From positions 2,418,001 through 2,482,000 of the forward strand of contig OY969712.1 of assembly GCA_963702105.1 (NCBI GenBank): a stretch of 64,000 nt of DNA. Direction: 5' to 3'. Source of the DNA: ZC4RG20 sp963702105 (GTDB lineage: Bacteria > Pseudomonadota > Gammaproteobacteria > Steroidobacterales > Rariloculaceae). Positions 26,862-36,670 of this stretch are shown one piece after another. Under the pieces are notes generated by a model. It had not been told where the DNA came from and did no database searches. It saw only the letters and a list, made by a program, of their open reading frames with translations. The position numbers and the translations under genes are program-made. Numbering within the stretch: the stretch's first letter is position 1; each line of letters begins with the position of its first letter.

Positions 26862-28608
26862 ATGCGCCTTGGACGAAGGATCATTTGGGCAAGAGTCGCC
26901 CTGGGTATCACTGTTGCCGTCGGTGGGCCGCTAACGGCCAGCGCGCAGGCGCCGGCCGGGACGTTTGTTCGAGAACCCTACACCCCGGCCGCCAATGCCA
27001 AGGACCTGAAGTCCGTGCTGTTCAATTGGATGTGGCACATGGGCATGCTCAAGGGCCACGATGAACGCGACATGGTGGCCTCGCTGGAATATCAGGGTAA
27101 AGGGACCCTGCAGGTGAACGGGGCGCCCTGCGCGCTGACGCGATATCGTGCGAGCACGAACTACCAGAACGTCGAGCCAGCGCATCCAGTACGCATGCAC
27201 CCTTCCGAACGGGCAAACATACTCGAACATCGAGGTCGTCAGTGGAATGTACGCCTGGGACGAAGGCGTTCCGGGCGCGGAGATCGACCTCACCCAGGGC
27301 AAGACCGTGCCGATGCCGAACGCCGTGCAGGAGCGGCTCATCCGCATATGGGCGAGTCCGCAGGGTGCGCCCAAGGCCGCGGTCGCCGGAACGACGGAGA
27401 GCTTCTTGTTGGGCGCGAACCCCGGGACTCTGTTCGCCGACGGTGTCGATAAGGTCCGGAATACTTCGCTCAGCTGGGAGGGTGACAAGCCCGTTCTGAC
27501 ATTCCCCCTGCCGGGCCTGCCCGGGGCCGTCGCGACCGCCACCCTCGACGAAAACTACATGACCGACAGAGTGGTCGTTAAGCAAGGCGCCGACACGACC
27601 GAGTTCACGTACGGTGACTATCGAGACTGGAACAACCCGCTGAACAAGATCCAAGTGGTCTACGCCGGCAAGATGGTGGAGCGGCGGAATGGCGCGGTCG
27701 TGCGCGACTTGACGACAGCCCAGACGGAAACCGGCAACGTTTACGTCGTGGCGCCCGTGCCGGCGAGCGTAGGGGCGGCGATCCAGCCGAGCAGCCACTT
27801 TCCCCGGGGCGTCATCGCCAAGCAGGAGCCACCGTTGGACCGCTCGACGCCCACGCCGCGTTTAAACGGCAAGCCCGACATGACCGGCATGTGGATGCAT
27901 ACCGACTGGATCGGGAATTACCAAACCGGAGGGGGCCGGCGCTGCGGTCCGACGCAGACCGCCGGATGCAATCGGCAAATCAATCAGACGGAGGATTTCG
28001 AGCTCTATTCGCCTTCGCGCTTTGGCAGCCTCGGTCGCCCGCTCTACAAGCCCGAGTACTGGGACCAGATTCAGGCGCTCGACGAGTGGACGAACAAAAA
28101 AGACCCGGTCATGACCTGCCAGCCTCTGGGGCTGCCGCGTCAAGGCCCGCCGCGGCGCATCTATCAATCGGCCGATGACATTACGTTTATCTACACCCAG
28201 TACGCCGATGCGGGCGGCGGTCAGGGCGAGTTCCGCATCATCCCGACCGATGGCCGCCCACACGGGCCCGACGCCCCCTACGAGGAATCGTACTACGGGG
28301 ATACCGTGGGACACTGGGAGGGTGACACCCTCGTCCTCGACTCGATCGGGTTCAATGATCGCACTTGGTTCGGGAGGGGCGGTCTTTTCCATACCGACCA
28401 GATGCACATCGTGGAACGGCTCACGCGCGTGGGCAATACGATCCTTTATGAAGTCACGGTCGAGGACCCCGGTGTTCTCGTCAAGCCCTGGGTATTGCCG
28501 CCGCGCGTGCTCGTGCTCAACCCGAACCACGACGCGAAGCTGATCCCCGAGCGCGGCAACTGCGAGGTCTACGAGACCGACGTTCCAACAAACCAGATCC
28601 GCCACTAG
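26862..28608 (+). pseudogene. Secreted GHWEGD-family protein, copy 2, single frameshift
   Basis: Starts at 26862 with GAGGGGG upstream. The signal peptide (ending TASAQ) differs from copy 1, but from about 26973 onwards the two are almost identical at DNA level. The first frame runs to about 27170 and the family sequence resumes one frame over (QRIQYACTLPNGQTYSNIEVV), continuing to the stop at 28608. The shift is at the same place as in copy 1 (GAACGTC at 27168-27174). Landmarks: TMTGMW-like DMTGMWMH, PLGLPRQGPPRRI, GHWEGDTLVLD, TWFGRGG, MHIVERLTRV and KPWVLPPRVLV. Operon with the DUF6152 gene upstream. If the extra base is an error, this is an intact protein of about 580 residues. Confidence 0.72.
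26973..28608 (+). repeat. Long inverted repeat, right arm (partner 18399-20043)
   Basis: Near-identical to the reverse complement of 18399-20043. Visible differences include a divergent patch at about 27913-27985 (the GNYQTGGGRRCGPT region), 9 bases shorter here, and a few single-base changes. The arms enclose about 6.9 kb carrying the carboxylesterase, two DUF6152 genes and a tannase. Confidence 0.85.
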
Positions 28609-28817
28609 GGTAGCACCCGAGCACCCGAGCAACCCTCGTCGGCCGGCGACGAGCCGGGGGCTGGTTTGCTCCCTGCAGATCAACCCCCCCCGTACTGCTT
28701 AGAAGCCAACACGCCGATGGAAGGGCCCCTGGCGGCGCGCTGCGACGTTGAAAATCGGCAGTCACGCACTCCCGCGTACAGTGCGCCGCGTCCATCAGAG
28801 ACTTTTTGATTTGCCCG
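28609..28817. other. Convergent intergenic region
   Basis: 209 bases between the convergent GHWEGD copy 2 and halogenase genes. A small hairpin CTCGTCG-gccgg-CGACGAG lies at 28635-28653 and may be a terminator without a U-run. A short CACCCGAG tandem precedes it. Confidence 0.4.
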
Positions 28818-30416
28818 CTAGCTTCCGTACTGCCTTTTCAGGAAGTCGACATGATCGATGCTCAGCGCGAGAGCGTTCTCGTGCACCCGCTTGATCCTGT
28901 TGCGGATGAACTCGGCTCGACTTCTGGGCACGCGGTTGCGCACATAAACGGTCGGTTGAGGCACAAAATGCATTCCCGCAAGGACGTAGTGGAATGAGGT
29001 GTGATGAAAGAAATCGAATCCGCTTTCGTTGTCGAACGCATTCGGCGCCCGGTAACGCCACGTCTCCAGCTGCGCCTTTAAACGCTCCGGAATGTCTATG
29101 TTGTGCTTGTTGGCACGCCAAAACTCGGTGTCCTCGCGCTGCGTGGTGCAGTAATGAAGCACGATGAACTCGAGAATGTGCTCATATAGACGCCCCATTG
29201 CGCCGTTGTAGCTCTCCGCGAGCGGCTCCGGGCACTCCCGCGTGGGAAAGTGTACGCGCAAAAGTTGTAGACCCTGAGTGACGAGAGCGATTCCAGTTGA
29301 CTCCAAAGGCTCGACGAAGCCACCGGCAAGGCCGATTGCGACGCAATTCTTCACCCAGAATTTGCGATTGTGTCCGATCCTCATCCTCAAGAAACGTGCA
29401 TCGCGGCCTTCCGCCTCCGCGCCGATATGATTACGAAGCTCGCGCTCGGCCGCTTCGTCAGAGATGAACGCACTCGAATACACATAGCCGACGCCACGCC
29501 GCCCGTGCGCACTGTCGTCACTCCATTCCTGAGGCGTGCCGATTTCGGTTGCCTGGTCACTCAACGGTATGTCCCAAATCCAACCGCTGCCGACAGCCGT
29601 AGCTGTCGTGTACGGCTTGATTGCGCGAACGCCAGTTCGGTAAGGGACACGAATGGCGACAGCCCGATCATTGAACAGCGAGTCCCGAAACCCAAGGAAC
29701 TCGGTTCCATAGTGCTCGTTGATCAACAAGCCTTGAAAACCCGAGCAGTCAATGAAGAGGTCGCCACCGACATCACCGTGTTCGCGGGTCTTCACCGCCG
29801 TAATGTATCCGCGTTCGTCCTTCTCGGCGCCAACGACGTTGCCGACGATCCGTTGCACGCCGCGCTCGCTAGCTATCCTTCGTAGATACCTTCCGAATAG
29901 CACCGTATCGAGATGATAGGCATAGTTGAGAAGGCCTTCGTACTGCTTGCTGGAAGCAGTTTTGGGCGCGCGCAGCCTGTCGGAGATGAAGGCTGACGGT
30001 CCCGTGAGATAGCCGTAGTCGATATCGAACCCGTACTCGGCGCGCAGATACGACCAGATGTCCAACAGCCACATGCCGCCAATCGTCGGCACGTCCTCGA
30101 ATGGATGATAGTAATGGTGTTGCCCGATCTTGGCCGGGTCGTCCCGCCAATTCACGAACTTGATGCCATTCTTGAAGGTAGCGTGAGTGTTCCTCATAAA
30201 TGGCAATTCATCGAGGCCGAGGAATTGCAGCGTGCTTTTTAGATCATTGAGGGTCGCCTCACCGACGCCGATGATGCCAACGTCCTCGGACTCCACCAGA
30301 GTCACGCTGGCGTTCAGCACTTGCAGGTCGGCGAGCACGCGTTGGATGAAGCACGCGCTCAACCAGCCGGAAGTACCTCCGCCTACCACAACAACTTTCT
30401 CGACGGGAGCGTTCAC
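28818..30416 (-). CDS. Flavin-dependent tryptophan-halogenase family protein
   Basis: 532 residues if the GTG at 30416 is the start (GAGAAGG upstream, protein begins VNAPVEKVVVVGGG); a longer frame reaches 30461. FAD-binding GGGTSGW (12-18), VGEAT (about 51-55) and the FKNGIKFVNW segment in which the catalytic Lys of PrnA-type enzymes lies are present. So is the halogenase signature GWIWDIP (278-284), which keeps bound flavin from acting as a monooxygenase. The family uses FADH2, O2 and halide to chlorinate or brominate aromatics, usually indoles. A separate flavin reductase is needed and is not obvious here. Members beside TonB receptors and 2OG oxygenases are frequent in Caulobacterales and Xanthomonadales, where the true substrate is mostly unknown. 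Confidence 0.88.
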   Translation of the reverse strand: MNAPVEKVVVVGGGTSGWLSACFIQRVLADLQVLNASVTLVESEDVGIIGVGEATLNDLKSTLQFLGLDELPFMRNTHATFKNGIKFVNWRDDPAKIGQHHYYHPFEDVPTIGGMWLLDIWSYLRAEYGFDIDYGYLTGPSAFISDRLRAPKTASSKQYEGLLNYAYHLDTVLFGRYLRRIASERGVQRIVGNVVGAEKDERGYITAVKTREHGDVGGDLFIDCSGFQGLLINEHYGTEFLGFRDSLFNDRAVAIRVPYRTGVRAIKPYTTATAVGSGWIWDIPLSDQATEIGTPQEWSDDSAHGRRGVGYVYSSAFISDEAAERELRNHIGAEAEGRDARFLRMRIGHNRKFWVKNCVAIGLAGGFVEPLESTGIALVTQGLQLLRVHFPTRECPEPLAESYNGAMGRLYEHILEFIVLHYCTTQREDTEFWRANKHNIDIPERLKAQLETWRYRAPNAFDNESGFDFFHHTSFHYVLAGMHFVPQPTVYVRNRVPRSRAEFIRNRIKRVHENALALSIDHVDFLKRQYGS

Positions 30417-30521
30417 GAACTGGCCTTCTCGAAGATCACCAAGCCGCTTCCCCCAGCGCAAGGTGCGGTTACCGGACAGACGCCCGTTCCACCAATGAAC
30501 GCGAGTAGCGCAAAAGCCGGG

Positions 30522-31182
30522 CTACTCGCGAGTCGCCTGCGGTGTTGCGGGGGGGAATGGCCGAGACTGGCTAGACCCGTACTGATGTGCATCGAAAGCC
30601 GTGTTGAAGCTCATGACGATTCTTTCGTCGGACATGTTCTGGTCCGCTCCATGCTTTAGCCAACTCGGAAACAGCAGCAACGTACCGACGAGCGGTCTAA
30701 TGTACATCGTATCCGAGGTGTAAGCGGTCGACCGCGCGAACGTCCGTGACGTCAAGAAACGGATTCGGATTGCGAAAGCGAATCCTGCTGCTGTCGCCGT
30801 CGATCTTAAGATAGAGCGCTCCGGAAATGACGCTTTGCGGGTGCGTATGATATCCGAGCTCGCTCCCCTTGCGCTGTATGTTGATCCACGAGTTACCGAG
30901 CACAACCGGCCTCGTGCCGAAATCATGGGCGTACATGTTCGTCTGGTAAACGATCTGTTCCTTTATGGCCAAGAACTTTTCGATCTCATCGATCACGGAC
31001 CGCGACTCACTTATTCCGGACTGAAACGACGATACGGCGTCGCCCATGAGCGCGCTGTGCGGACCGAACTGAATCGAGCTCAGTCGAGAGACCACGGCCG
31101 CGCACTGGCTCTCGGTCAGAAAATCCGTGACCAGCCTGACCAGCACGGGGAATAGATTTAAGTCGTTGCCAACCGGCGTCAT
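30522..31182 (-). pseudogene. Putative 2OG-Fe(II) oxygenase (TIGR02466-like) with a frameshift
   Basis: Starts at the ATG at 31182 (MTPVGNDLNLFPVLV). The first 155 codons carry NSWINIQRKGSELGYHTHPQSVISGALYL, including the first metal-ligand region (His112/His114). The frame then stops at 30697. The expected remainder, SDTMYIRPLVGTLLLFPSWLKHGADQNMSDERIVMSFN with the distal His and the 2OG-binding Arg, is one frame over and ends at 30522. A single extra base near 30715-30725 (CGCTTAC) explains it. Without that base the protein is a normal-length family member. It sits between the halogenase and a second 2OG oxygenase, all leftward. Confidence 0.7.
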
Positions 31183-31299
31183 CGTCGCGTCAGTGACCTC
31201 GGTAATCGATTCGCGCTTCGGGTGGCCATGGCTTTCCCGTCCACGCCGATCCCCTCTCGCAGCCGATCCTACCCTGCGACGCCCGACGCCCACAACGCG

Positions 31300-32043
31300 T
31301 CAGGCATCGCAAAGCCATCCGGTGATCGCGTAACGTGGTTGCGTCGCGAAAGGCGCCACGTAGCTAACCAGGTGTGGCGTGGGCACCGTGAACAGGGCCA
31401 GCGAATTGAAGCGTGGAAGCCAAACCTCCTCGACCTCGCCCTCCGGAGAGAGAAACTGAAGCTGTCCGCCCCAGTCCGGGCGCCAGTCGCGCGTCATGTT
31501 CAACACATACGCGACGCGACGGCGCTGTTCCGGGTGTCCGCTGTCATCATGCCGAATCAAAAAGTGCCCCGGGTGATAGAGCGTGGCTTGGGCGTTCACC
31601 TTAGCCAGCGTCTTGATGCCCGTGATCCTTCGCATGACATTGAGCGTGCGCGAATCGTTGAGCCATTCGAATACGTGATGCAGGAAGAGTTCAGGGTCTT
31701 CGCCTTGAAGATAGCCGGTGACCATTGGGTAGCTACGAAAGAGGTACTGGAAGTTGTCTTGTGCGCTTGCCAGGACCCCCCGCAAAAGTTCGTGTCTGCC
31801 CTGTTCACCGAGTTGCTGAAGGGAGGCAGCGTCGAGAAACACATTCTCTTTCCCATCGTAATATGTCAGGCGCCATGGCACCTCCCCTTTAAGTGACCCG
31901 TGAAGCCGCGTCGCACTCAGAGGGTCTAGGGTATCCGCTATACGCACTCTACGGCGCTCGGCGAATACAGAAGCGGCGCCCTCCACATCCAGAATCGAAT
32001 TGAACCGGATGAGCTCGTCAGTGACTGAATCCTGAATTTGCAT
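31300..32043 (-). CDS. 2OG-Fe(II) oxygenase, prolyl-4-hydroxylase-like
   Basis: 247 residues from the ATG at 32043; a longer frame to 32103 is less family-like. The double-stranded beta-helix ligands are visible: His165 and Asp167 in FLIRHDDSG, distal His224 in VPTPHLVSYV, and Arg237 in TQPRYAITGW for 2-oxoglutarate. Between them, LNMTRDWRPDWGGQLQFL is the typical P4H/EGL-9 core. The N-terminal 150 residues are an extra helical domain. The enzyme should hydroxylate a protein side chain or small molecule in the cytosol. Same strand and order as the receptor, second oxygenase and halogenase, so probably one regulon or operon. Confidence 0.85.
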   Translation of the reverse strand: MQIQDSVTDELIRFNSILDVEGAASVFAERRRVRIADTLDPLSATRLHGSLKGEVPWRLTYYDGKENVFLDAASLQQLGEQGRHELLRGVLASAQDNFQYLFRSYPMVTGYLQGEDPELFLHHVFEWLNDSRTLNVMRRITGIKTLAKVNAQATLYHPGHFLIRHDDSGHPEQRRRVAYVLNMTRDWRPDWGGQLQFLSPEGEVEEVWLPRFNSLALFTVPTPHLVSYVAPFATQPRYAITGWLCDA

Positions 32044-32230
32044 ACTGGATGCCCCACTTCGTCCACACACCCAAATGCGGAAGGGGCGCTTCACTACGCC
32101 CATTCGGCCCCTCAGGCCGCGTGGGGTCTAGACGCGGACCCGGTGTGCGGAGCAGCATCGGTACGGGTGCGCCAAAACACGGCGCACCCGCGAACCCGAG
32201 CGTCAAGCGTTCTCGACTGTCCGAGTAGAG

Positions 32231-35200
32231 CTAGAAGCGCATCGTAGCACCGACGAAATAGCTCCTGCCGAGAATGTCATAAAAGTTGGCGTTAGTTTGC
32301 CCGGTGTTCGAGTATCCGTCCAATCCGGCGAACGTAATCTCGGGAGGGACGTTCGAACAAATTCGAGATACCGAACCGCATCTCCCACGCCGGCGAAAAC
32401 TTGTAACGCGCGGACGTATCGAAGATATTGTAGGTCCCCGTCGGTTGGGCCGTTGACCCCAGGGTCCGTACGGCGGACTCGCTCTTGATGCTCGGTAAGT
32501 ACCGCCAGCGCACGTTCGTGCTCCAGCTCCCTACGTCATAGCCTATCGTGGTAAACAGACGGTAGCTGTACGCGTACGGATCGATGCTCTCGATATTGCT
32601 CGGCCCCGATGTCCCCTTGAAGTCGAACCAATCCGCCGTCGGGCTCGTGCGCGTCTTAACGTGATCCGCAATCGTTGCGAGCGCGTTGACGGTCAATTCG
32701 CCCGGTCCGAGAGCCTTTTGCCAGTCGAATTGCACGTCGTAGCCTGCGAAATCGATCTGCTGAGAGTTGGTGAAGGTCGTGCTGATGGTCGACGTGTTTC
32801 CCGTGTTGGGATCGCGGACGAGCCTCTGGCAGGCCGGGAAGTTCGGGTCGTAGGTCGGATTCGTGTCCTCGCTCAAGCACTCCTGGTAAAGGACATCGCC
32901 GAACTCATTAGCGATCATGTCCTTAATCCTAATGCGCCAATAGTCGACCGAGAGCGTGGCGTTGCGTGCAATGTTCGCTACGACGCCCGCCGTCACGGTC
33001 TCGGCCTGTTCCGAATGCAAATCCGGGTTGCCGCTAAGATTGGAGATTCTCGGACTTTGAAGCGTATTGGGCTGATTATTGATATCGCCGTAGAACGTCG
33101 CGGCTCCCTGTGGTCCCATGAGCTCCTCGCAGAGCTGCTGCACTTTGGCGGCACGTGCCCCATTGATCGCAGGGTTCGCGGTATACGGCAACTGCGCCGG
33201 ATCGCGGGTCGAACACGGATCTCCTTGCACGAAACTGAACGGAGCGAACTGCTCGGCAGCCTGGAACAGCTCACCGATGTTTGGCGCCCTATTCGCAATC
33301 TGCCGGCCGCCCCGGAACCGGACGCGATCTGTGATACTCCAATTGAGCAGCGCTTTGTAGGAGTCCACGTTATTGCTGGGGTCATTTTCGCTATGGCGAT
33401 AGCCAAGCTCGAGGGACATTTCTCGCACCGCTGGCTTGTTCTGCAAGACTGGCACCAGAAGCTCTCCATAGAGCTCCTTGGCCTCGGTCCTTCCAATGGC
33501 GTCGCCGGTCGGAAAGAAGCCTCCCGGCTGGTCGAGCACCGAGGCCTGCGTATTTAGCGTATCGGGCAAGTACTCGTACTTGTCAACACGGTAGGATGCC
33601 CCCAACGCGAACCGAAGGTCACCCGACGGGATCTTCGCTGCCAGGCCCTGTATATCCAACTCTGCTATGTTCTGAGACATCTGGCCCGTCGCTTTCGATT
33701 CCGCGCCTACGGCATCCTGGCAATCCTGCGAGGGCACCTGACCTTCCGTGTAGCCGCTCACTCCGTATACGGCGGCAAATCCAGAAGTACAAGTAATTGT
33801 TCCGGCGGCAAAGCCGCCGCCGTACGCGTTACCCGTATAGAACAAGCCTCGGCCGTAGTTGGGCTGCTGTAGCGCAAAGCGCCAACGCTCCACCGAAATC
33901 ACGCCGCCGTATTTGTCCTCGGTGAGCGTCGATCCCGTCGACCCATACAAGTCCCACGTCCAATCCTTGATCGGAAGAGTGCCCCGAACGCCCGCCACGA
34001 TGTAATGCAACGTCGTATCGACGTAGCTGCGGCGCCCGCCTGCCCAATTCGTCGACTGCACGACGTCGAAGTTGGCCTCCGGATCTCCGCGGCTGTCGAG
34101 CATCCTCGTGAGTTCCACTGGTGTCGGGAAGGCTTGCGACTTCGTGCATCCGCCCGTCGGCGCACAATTCAGCCCGTATCGGCCGCCGGGGAGATAATCG
34201 ACCCTGGTCGTCCCGTCGGAGTTCAGCGAGGGCGCGTAAATGCCGTCCCCGTGGGGAATCGCCGTACGCCAGCCACCCAGCATCGGTGTAACCGAGCCGA
34301 CGGACCGCGTGCTGTTAGCGTTGTAGATAAACTGAACGTAGGCGGTCACGTGGTCCGAGAGGTCAAGATGCCCGTTGCCGAACAGCGAATATCGAGCGAG
34401 CGGAATCTGAGCGAGGGTGAACAGCTGGTTCTCCTTCAGATTGCCGTTCACTGCGTCCTGGTATCGCCATGGCAGACCAGTGGCGGCGTCCACGTAGCCA
34501 CCGTTGTATCGATAGGTACCGTCAGCGGACGACTTGTACAGAGTGCCGTCCGGATTCATATAGAACGTTCCCGTTCGGCCCACGGGCTTGTTCGTGACCG
34601 GCGAGATTCCGAATATCGCGTCCTCAACCGCCGGATCGGGGCGATTCGAGGCATCTACGGTGTACCCAGCCGCAGACCAAAACGATCCACCGGTATTGGA
34701 GGCGGGGTCCGCAAGCCCTGTGCGGTAGAAGTCGCGATTGACGGTGAGAATCTCTCCTCGGTATGACCGCTCGAAACCGATCATAACGTTGCCGCGGCCA
34801 TTGTCGAAGTTCGACCCCAAGACACCGGAGATCTGGTACTGCTCGCCGTCTCCCTGCCCTGTTTCCCCGCCCTGGACGTCGAAATCGAGACCTTCGAAGT
34901 CCTTCTTCATGATAAAGTTCACGACCCCAGCCACAGCATCCGCCCCGTACACTGACGAGGCGCCGCCCGTGATGGTCTCGACCCTTTCGATGGCCGCCGG
35001 CGGAATCGTGTTGATGCTGACCGCCATCGACGCATTGATCGGCATTGCGCGGCGGCCGTCGATCAGCACCAAGTTTCGGTTCGCGCCGAGGCCCCGCAAG
35101 CTCACCGTTGCGGCCCCGGGCGTTCGCTGAGATCCGGCGAAGGTGTTTCCGGCGGAAAATTGCGAAACCGAGGGAACGAATTGTGGCAACTGATCGAGAA

Positions 35201-35483
35201 CCGCTTCCATCGCGACGTTGCCCGTCTCCTGGAACTTGGCTGCCGAGACCGTCGTAATCGGGCTGTTAGCCTGGAAGTCGCGACGCACGATTCGTGATCC
35301 GGTGACCGTGACCGTTTCGATCGAGCCACTTTGCTGATTGTCTTGAGCGAGGGCCGCGCCGCCGATGGTAGCGCCGCCGAGAATAGTGGATATGGCTGAT
35401 GAAAGCGCGCAGAGCGCGGTGCGCTTTGACCGCTGCTTATGCCTGCTATTGGATACTCGCGTAATCTTCGCCCTATTGCTCAC
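32231..35483 (-). CDS. TonB-dependent outer-membrane receptor, frameshift near the C-terminus
   Basis: Begins at a GTG at 35483 with AAGGGGG six bases upstream. Signal peptide (ending GAALAQ), plug domain with SIETVTVTGSRI, PSVSQFSAGN, GAATVSLRGLGANRNLVLIDGRR, SVYGADAVAGVVNFI, then a barrel of about 800 residues. The main frame stops at 32292 after GISNLFERPSRDY, but one frame over the canonical end is read: PPEITFAGLDGYSNTG, then LGRSYFVGATMRF with terminal Phe, stopping at 32231. One extra base at about 32351-32357 (GAACGTC where GACGTC is expected) explains it. Members with this plug/barrel pattern import plant-derived carbohydrates, glycosides or siderophores. It heads the oxygenase-halogenase cluster. 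Confidence 0.82.
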
Positions 35484-36670
35484 TGCCGTCCCCCTTCGCA
35501 ATCTCTATTAGTGTTTAGTGCTAAGTCGTGCGCCCGTTGTCGTGCTATGCCGTCGCCTACCGCTAAGCCGCCACCCAAGGCTCCGACTCTCTTCGAAGTT
35601 TCCTTTGGTTATCGGCGACCGTCCGGCATACGCTGGTTTTGGTCGTGGTTTGACCTTCACTGTCGGCGGATTCCCAAAGCGGAGCGGCATCCCACCGAGC
35701 ATACCTACATCGGCAGCTCGCCGAGCCTTGGTCGAACCATCGGATAGGCCAAGCAGCTTCTTAACTCGTTGGTTGCCGAGCCCTGTCAGATGTACGCGCT
35801 GCGCTCAATCCGGAACGCCAGCGTCAAGCGCGAATGTCCCCCCCACGAGACCTCATCGACGCCCGCCTCCTGACTCTCGAGACCGCCCCCCGATCTCCGC
35901 GGTCTCACTTGCGAGCGGGACCTTGGCCGCACTCTCGTATCATTTCTTGGCACGGCCCTTGAAGTGCGTATAGCACCCGCAGAATACGTTGTCAATTTAC
36001 ATCTGCTCGATGTTAACCCGTTTGCTGCTCTCGACATTACCTTCAATAAAGACCCCAACGATTCTTGCGACGTAAGAGACAACCGGAGCCAGAAGTCAGG
36101 CGCCTAAGTCGTCACCGTTCGGGGCAAGGCGGCGGTGCGTTCGATGACGCGAAAAAGGCGAGTAGGCCATACAGTCCGACCTCGAGCCATCCGTCATCTA
36201 TCATCCGTCGTAACCTCCCCGCCCCTTCGACAATAATCGCAAAGAGGCCGGTGTCTCACGCATGTTGGCAGATGATGTCGTCGTCGAATCCTCGTACGTT
36301 TGTCTGTCCCAGCCGGGGGCGCACGCGTTGGCTTCGTAAGGCGGGCGGGCTGGCACCGATCAACTTGCTGCAAGGTTGAGGCGTTACCTGTCATTCACAG
36401 AGCATGGGAGGCTGCCCTGTTGAGAGTCCAGGGATACGGAATACAAGAGATTGCTCGGCGGCTAAAGCGATCCCCGTCCACGTTGACTTGAGGGGTAGAG
36501 TCACCACCGTGAATCGGCGGGCGATCTACTTATCCCATGCGAAAGTCTGTCGTCACGGCCGACGCAGCCACCTACGCGGGCCAGCGGTTGCCCACGATTT
36601 CCCGCTCTCTTCCAGTCTCGGCCTCGCCGAACCGGGCATCAGTCCCCTGACTACTTCTTGGGGTCAGGTC
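35484..36670. other. Gap upstream of the TonB receptor
   Basis: 1187 bases without an intact gene. The receptor promoter should lie just right of 35484. Around 36405-36491 there is a short transposase-like helix-turn-helix fragment, listed separately. The remaining frames are short and unconvincing. Confidence 0.4.
36405..36491 (+). pseudogene. Possible transposase helix-turn-helix remnant
   Basis: About 28 codons read HRAWEAALLRVQGYGIQEIARRLKRSPSTLT and then stop. The pattern, a helix followed by GxxIxEIARxLxRSPSTxS/T, is like the N-terminal HTH of IS30-type transposases. Nothing further of a transposase is recognisable and no terminal repeats were found. Low confidence. Confidence 0.3.

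Noticed and set aside
27160..27180. Programmed ribosomal frameshifting in the GHWEGD copies
   Set aside because: No slippery heptamer or following pseudoknot is evident, the intact paralogue at 36.7 kb needs no shift, and the same heptamer occurs at unrelated frameshifts.
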